This document shows, one piece after another, positions 62,305 through 64,000 of a stretch of DNA of 64,000 nt (positions are counted from its first letter, which is position 1; the number at the start of each line of letters is the position of its first letter). The notes below the pieces were generated by a model that saw nothing but the letters and a program-made list of their open reading frames with translations, had not been told where the DNA came from and did no database searches. The position numbers and the translations under genes were made by a program. Where the stretch lies: NCBI RefSeq assembly GCF_000145235.1, contig NC_014391.1, positions 3,170,001-3,234,000 of the forward strand, given 5' to 3'. Origin of the DNA: Micromonospora aurantiaca ATCC 27029 (GTDB taxonomy: Bacteria; Actinomycetota; Actinomycetes; Mycobacteriales; Micromonosporaceae).

Positions 62305-63135
62305 TCAGACCAGCGCCGACACCACGGTCGTGGCGCGCTTCTCGTGCCGGGCGTACGCGTCGGGGTAGGCGGACACCTGCACCGCCTGGGCGGCGGCGGT
62401 GACGCTCATGTCCTCCCAGCCCGGCACCTCGCGCAGCGCGGCGTAGAAGGCCCGGGCCGCGTACGCCGGCCGCATAAGCTGGGCGACGGTGCCCCAGCCG
62501 CTGCTGGGCCGCTGCTGGAACAGCCCGACCGAGTCGTGGTCGGAGCCGCTGCCCTGGTGCGGGTGGTCGAAGGACTGCGGCAGCACGTCGCTGGCCAGGT
62601 TGTAGAGGTTGCTCTCCTGCATGGCGGTGGCGACTGCGACGACCAGGGCCCGGCGGGGCATCTTCATCTCCCGCCCCACGTCGACGATGGCCTTGGCGTT
62701 GTCCATCTGCCGTTGGTCCAGGCCGGCGACCGGCCGGGGGCGCGCGGGCAGCACGGGCTTGCGCGGCGGCTTCTTCGTCGCCGTGGTGCCGGGCGTGGGA
62801 GCCGGCGGCGGCAGGGCCGCGACGGCCGGCGGCGCGACCCGGGTGAAGTCGCGGGAGGCGCGCTGGTCGGCGGCGGCCCGGTCGGCGACCGCCTCGCGTA
62901 CCTCCAGGTGCGCCGGGCCGGTCTCGCCGACGCCCGCCACGCCGATCAGGCCGAGGCAGCAGGTGACGCCGGTGGCCACCGCGATCCGGCCGGGCACGGA
63001 CCGGGCCGGGCCGCGTCGTGGCGGTTCCGGGGCGCGGTGACGCCCCACCCTCCGTTCGGCTGATGCCGGGTCAATCGTTCGGCGAACCGGGCGGTTGGCG
63101 GGCAACGGCTGATGATCGGGGTCGTCGGGGTGCAC
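62305..63135 (-). CDS. Membrane-anchored lytic-transglycosylase-like protein
   Basis: The protein has 276 aa from a GTG start with -10 box TAGCCT (63142-63147 on this strand) 6 nt upstream. A basic N-terminus is followed by one transmembrane segment (IAVATGVTCCLGLIGVAGVG) and a Pro-rich spacer. The outer domain has ATAMQESNLYNLAS, DSVGLFQQRPSSGWGTVAQL and SAYPDAYARHE, a goose-lysozyme/SLT-like pattern with the Glu in MQES. It probably acts on peptidoglycan. Confidence 0.82.
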   Translation of the reverse strand: MHPDDPDHQPLPANRPVRRTIDPASAERRVGRHRAPEPPRRGPARSVPGRIAVATGVTCCLGLIGVAGVGETGPAHLEVREAVADRAAADQRASRDFTRVAPPAVAALPPPAPTPGTTATKKPPRKPVLPARPRPVAGLDQRQMDNAKAIVDVGREMKMPRRALVVAVATAMQESNLYNLASDVLPQSFDHPHQGSGSDHDSVGLFQQRPSSGWGTVAQLMRPAYAARAFYAALREVPGWEDMSVTAAAQAVQVSAYPDAYARHEKRATTVVSALV

Positions 63136-63499
63136 CCGCCGAGGCTAGAAAGCTTCCGGCCCTTTGCCATCGGGGTGATTGGTGGCATGCGCCACAATCT
63201 GCCGGATTCGCGGGCGACATCAGGGGTGGCGGATCATGAAAACCGCTAACCGCGCGTACCCGGAAGAATGCCTATGTCGGTTTCGGTGGTGCGAAACGGA
63301 CGCCGAGTCGACCCGGCGGCGGCCGACGCCCGGCTCCACCGTTCGGCCGAGGGTGCCCTGGTCGGCCGTCTCTCGCCCGGCGGCGGTCCGCCGACCCGCC
63401 GGGATCGACTCCTCGCGATCCGGCGGCTCACGGTGCGGAGACCGTGGATCATGGCGACGCCGCCGCGCGGCGACCCGGGCGCTCGATACGATTCCGACG
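63136..63499. other. Gap of 364 bp without a supported gene
   Basis: It carries the -10 box of the transglycosylase-like gene (63142-63147, minus strand) and that of the following gene (TACGAT, 63487-63492). The frame of the last gene stays open upstream to an ATG at 63236, but those codons look non-coding (many Arg/Pro, no similarity), so I do not extend it. Confidence 0.5.
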
Positions 63500-64000
63500 G
63501 TGACGCAGCGGATGGTCGACGAGCGCCCGCCCGGCCCCCGCAGCCGGCGCGGCGCCGTCGTCATCCTCTGCGCCGTGCTGCTCACGCTGCTGCTGGCCGG
63601 GCACCGGCTGGTGCCGAACGTGCACGGCCTGGGCAGCCTGGTGGACAGCGTCACCCCGCTGCTCGGAATCGCCGTGCCGCTGCTCGCGCTCGCGGCGCTG
63701 CTGCGCCGCTCCCGGCCGGCGCTGCTGGCGGTGCTGCTGCCGGCCCTGGTCTGGGCCGGGCTCTACGGCCGCGCGTGGCTGCCCCCGGCCGCCGGCGCGG
63801 ACGGCGCCGCGGTCCGCGTGGTCAGCCAGAACCTGCGCGTGGGCAACCCCGACCCGGCCGCCACCGTCGGCGCGCTCACCGACGACGCCCCGGACCTGAT
63901 CGGGCTCCAGGAGGTCGCCGACGGCGACCGGGTGGCGTCCGTGCTGGCCGAGCGCTACCCGCACCGGGCGGTGGTGTCGACTGTCGCGCTGTGGAGCCGG
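63500..64000 (+). CDS. Endonuclease/exonuclease/phosphatase-family protein, cut by window
   Basis: 167 codons are visible from the GTG at 63500; the gene runs off the right edge. A basic N-terminus, then three hydrophobic segments (VVILCAVLLTLLLAG, LLGIAVPLLALAALL, ALLAVLLPALVWAGL), then the start of an EEP domain: VRVVSQNLRVGN and DLIGLQEV with the metal-binding Glu. It is a membrane-anchored EEP protein with its catalytic domain probably outside the cell. TACGAT ends 7 nt before the GTG. Confidence 0.85.
   Translation, partial: MTQRMVDERPPGPRSRRGAVVILCAVLLTLLLAGHRLVPNVHGLGSLVDSVTPLLGIAVPLLALAALLRRSRPALLAVLLPALVWAGLYGRAWLPPAAGADGAAVRVVSQNLRVGNPDPAATVGALTDDAPDLIGLQEVADGDRVASVLAERYPHRAVVSTVALWSR

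Noticed and set aside
63236..63499. N-terminal extension of the last gene to an upstream ATG
   Set aside because: The added residues are Arg/Pro/Ser-rich without conservation, and a good -10 box lies just before the GTG at 63500.

Overview
The DNA is very GC-rich, uses many GTG starts and carries families typical of filamentous actinobacteria (DUF397/XRE/PF04672 trio, MbtH-linked NRPS, SpoIIE-STAS switches, leaderless -10 boxes). It looks like a Micromonospora-type member of Micromonosporaceae. The assignment rests on gene families and repeat style, not on a marker gene. No rRNA, tRNA, insertion sequence, phage gene or CRISPR array was seen.

Positions 1-24124 hold the right-hand part of a hybrid NRPS/PKS gene cluster, cut by the left edge. 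All genes are on the + strand and tightly packed, and a hairpin terminator follows. In order: a type II thioesterase fused to a LanB (lantibiotic dehydratase-like) domain; a second LanB-like protein without an elimination domain; an A-T-C-T synthetase whose second carrier has no adenylation domain; a type I PKS module (KS-AT-KR-DH-ACP); a SyrP/AsnO-like iron oxygenase; an MbtH-like protein; a C-A-T module whose pocket reads as Asn; and a C-A-T-TE-MFS protein whose pocket reads as Ser, whose thioesterase has Cys in the nucleophile position, and whose C-terminus is a complete exporter. The implied product is a short peptide-polyketide: an unassigned, probably hydrophobic residue, a residue loaded in trans, a reduced and dehydrated C2 unit, (hydroxy)Asn, then Ser. 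The two LanB proteins suggest tRNA-dependent chemistry on the chain. I know of no described pathway with this set.

Positions 24200-48100 are mostly chromosomal genes in small units: a DUF885 peptidase split by an in-frame TAG; serpin-like, Nudix, DUF4291 and PemK-like genes; a GGDEF protein; a WhiJ-like DUF397/XRE pair with an upstream palindrome; a PF04672 methyltransferase; a Ser/Thr kinase; DedA; a secreted hydrolase; glutamate dehydrogenase; pirin; a CoA-transferase; TerC behind a yybP-ykoY manganese riboswitch; a molybdopterin oxidoreductase with its reductase and DUF6510; and a glycosyltransferase. A folded intergenic element lies at 41018-41140.

Positions 48100-56900 hold secreted peptidases (C39-like, M28), NDH-2, an AI-2E-type permease, a spermidine-synthase-like gene and, at 48743-49944, a 1.2 kb gene-free stretch rich in repeats and palindromes.

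Positions 56955-61689 form a signalling block: three STAS antagonists, a SpoIIE phosphatase with PAS-like and GAF regions, a cobalamin-binding protein with the Wx9EH signature of CarH-type B12 photoreceptors, and an Rcp1-like response regulator. This suggests light- or B12-responsive partner switching. A DivIVA-like protein, a lytic-transglycosylase-like protein and a truncated endonuclease/exonuclease/phosphatase gene close the window.
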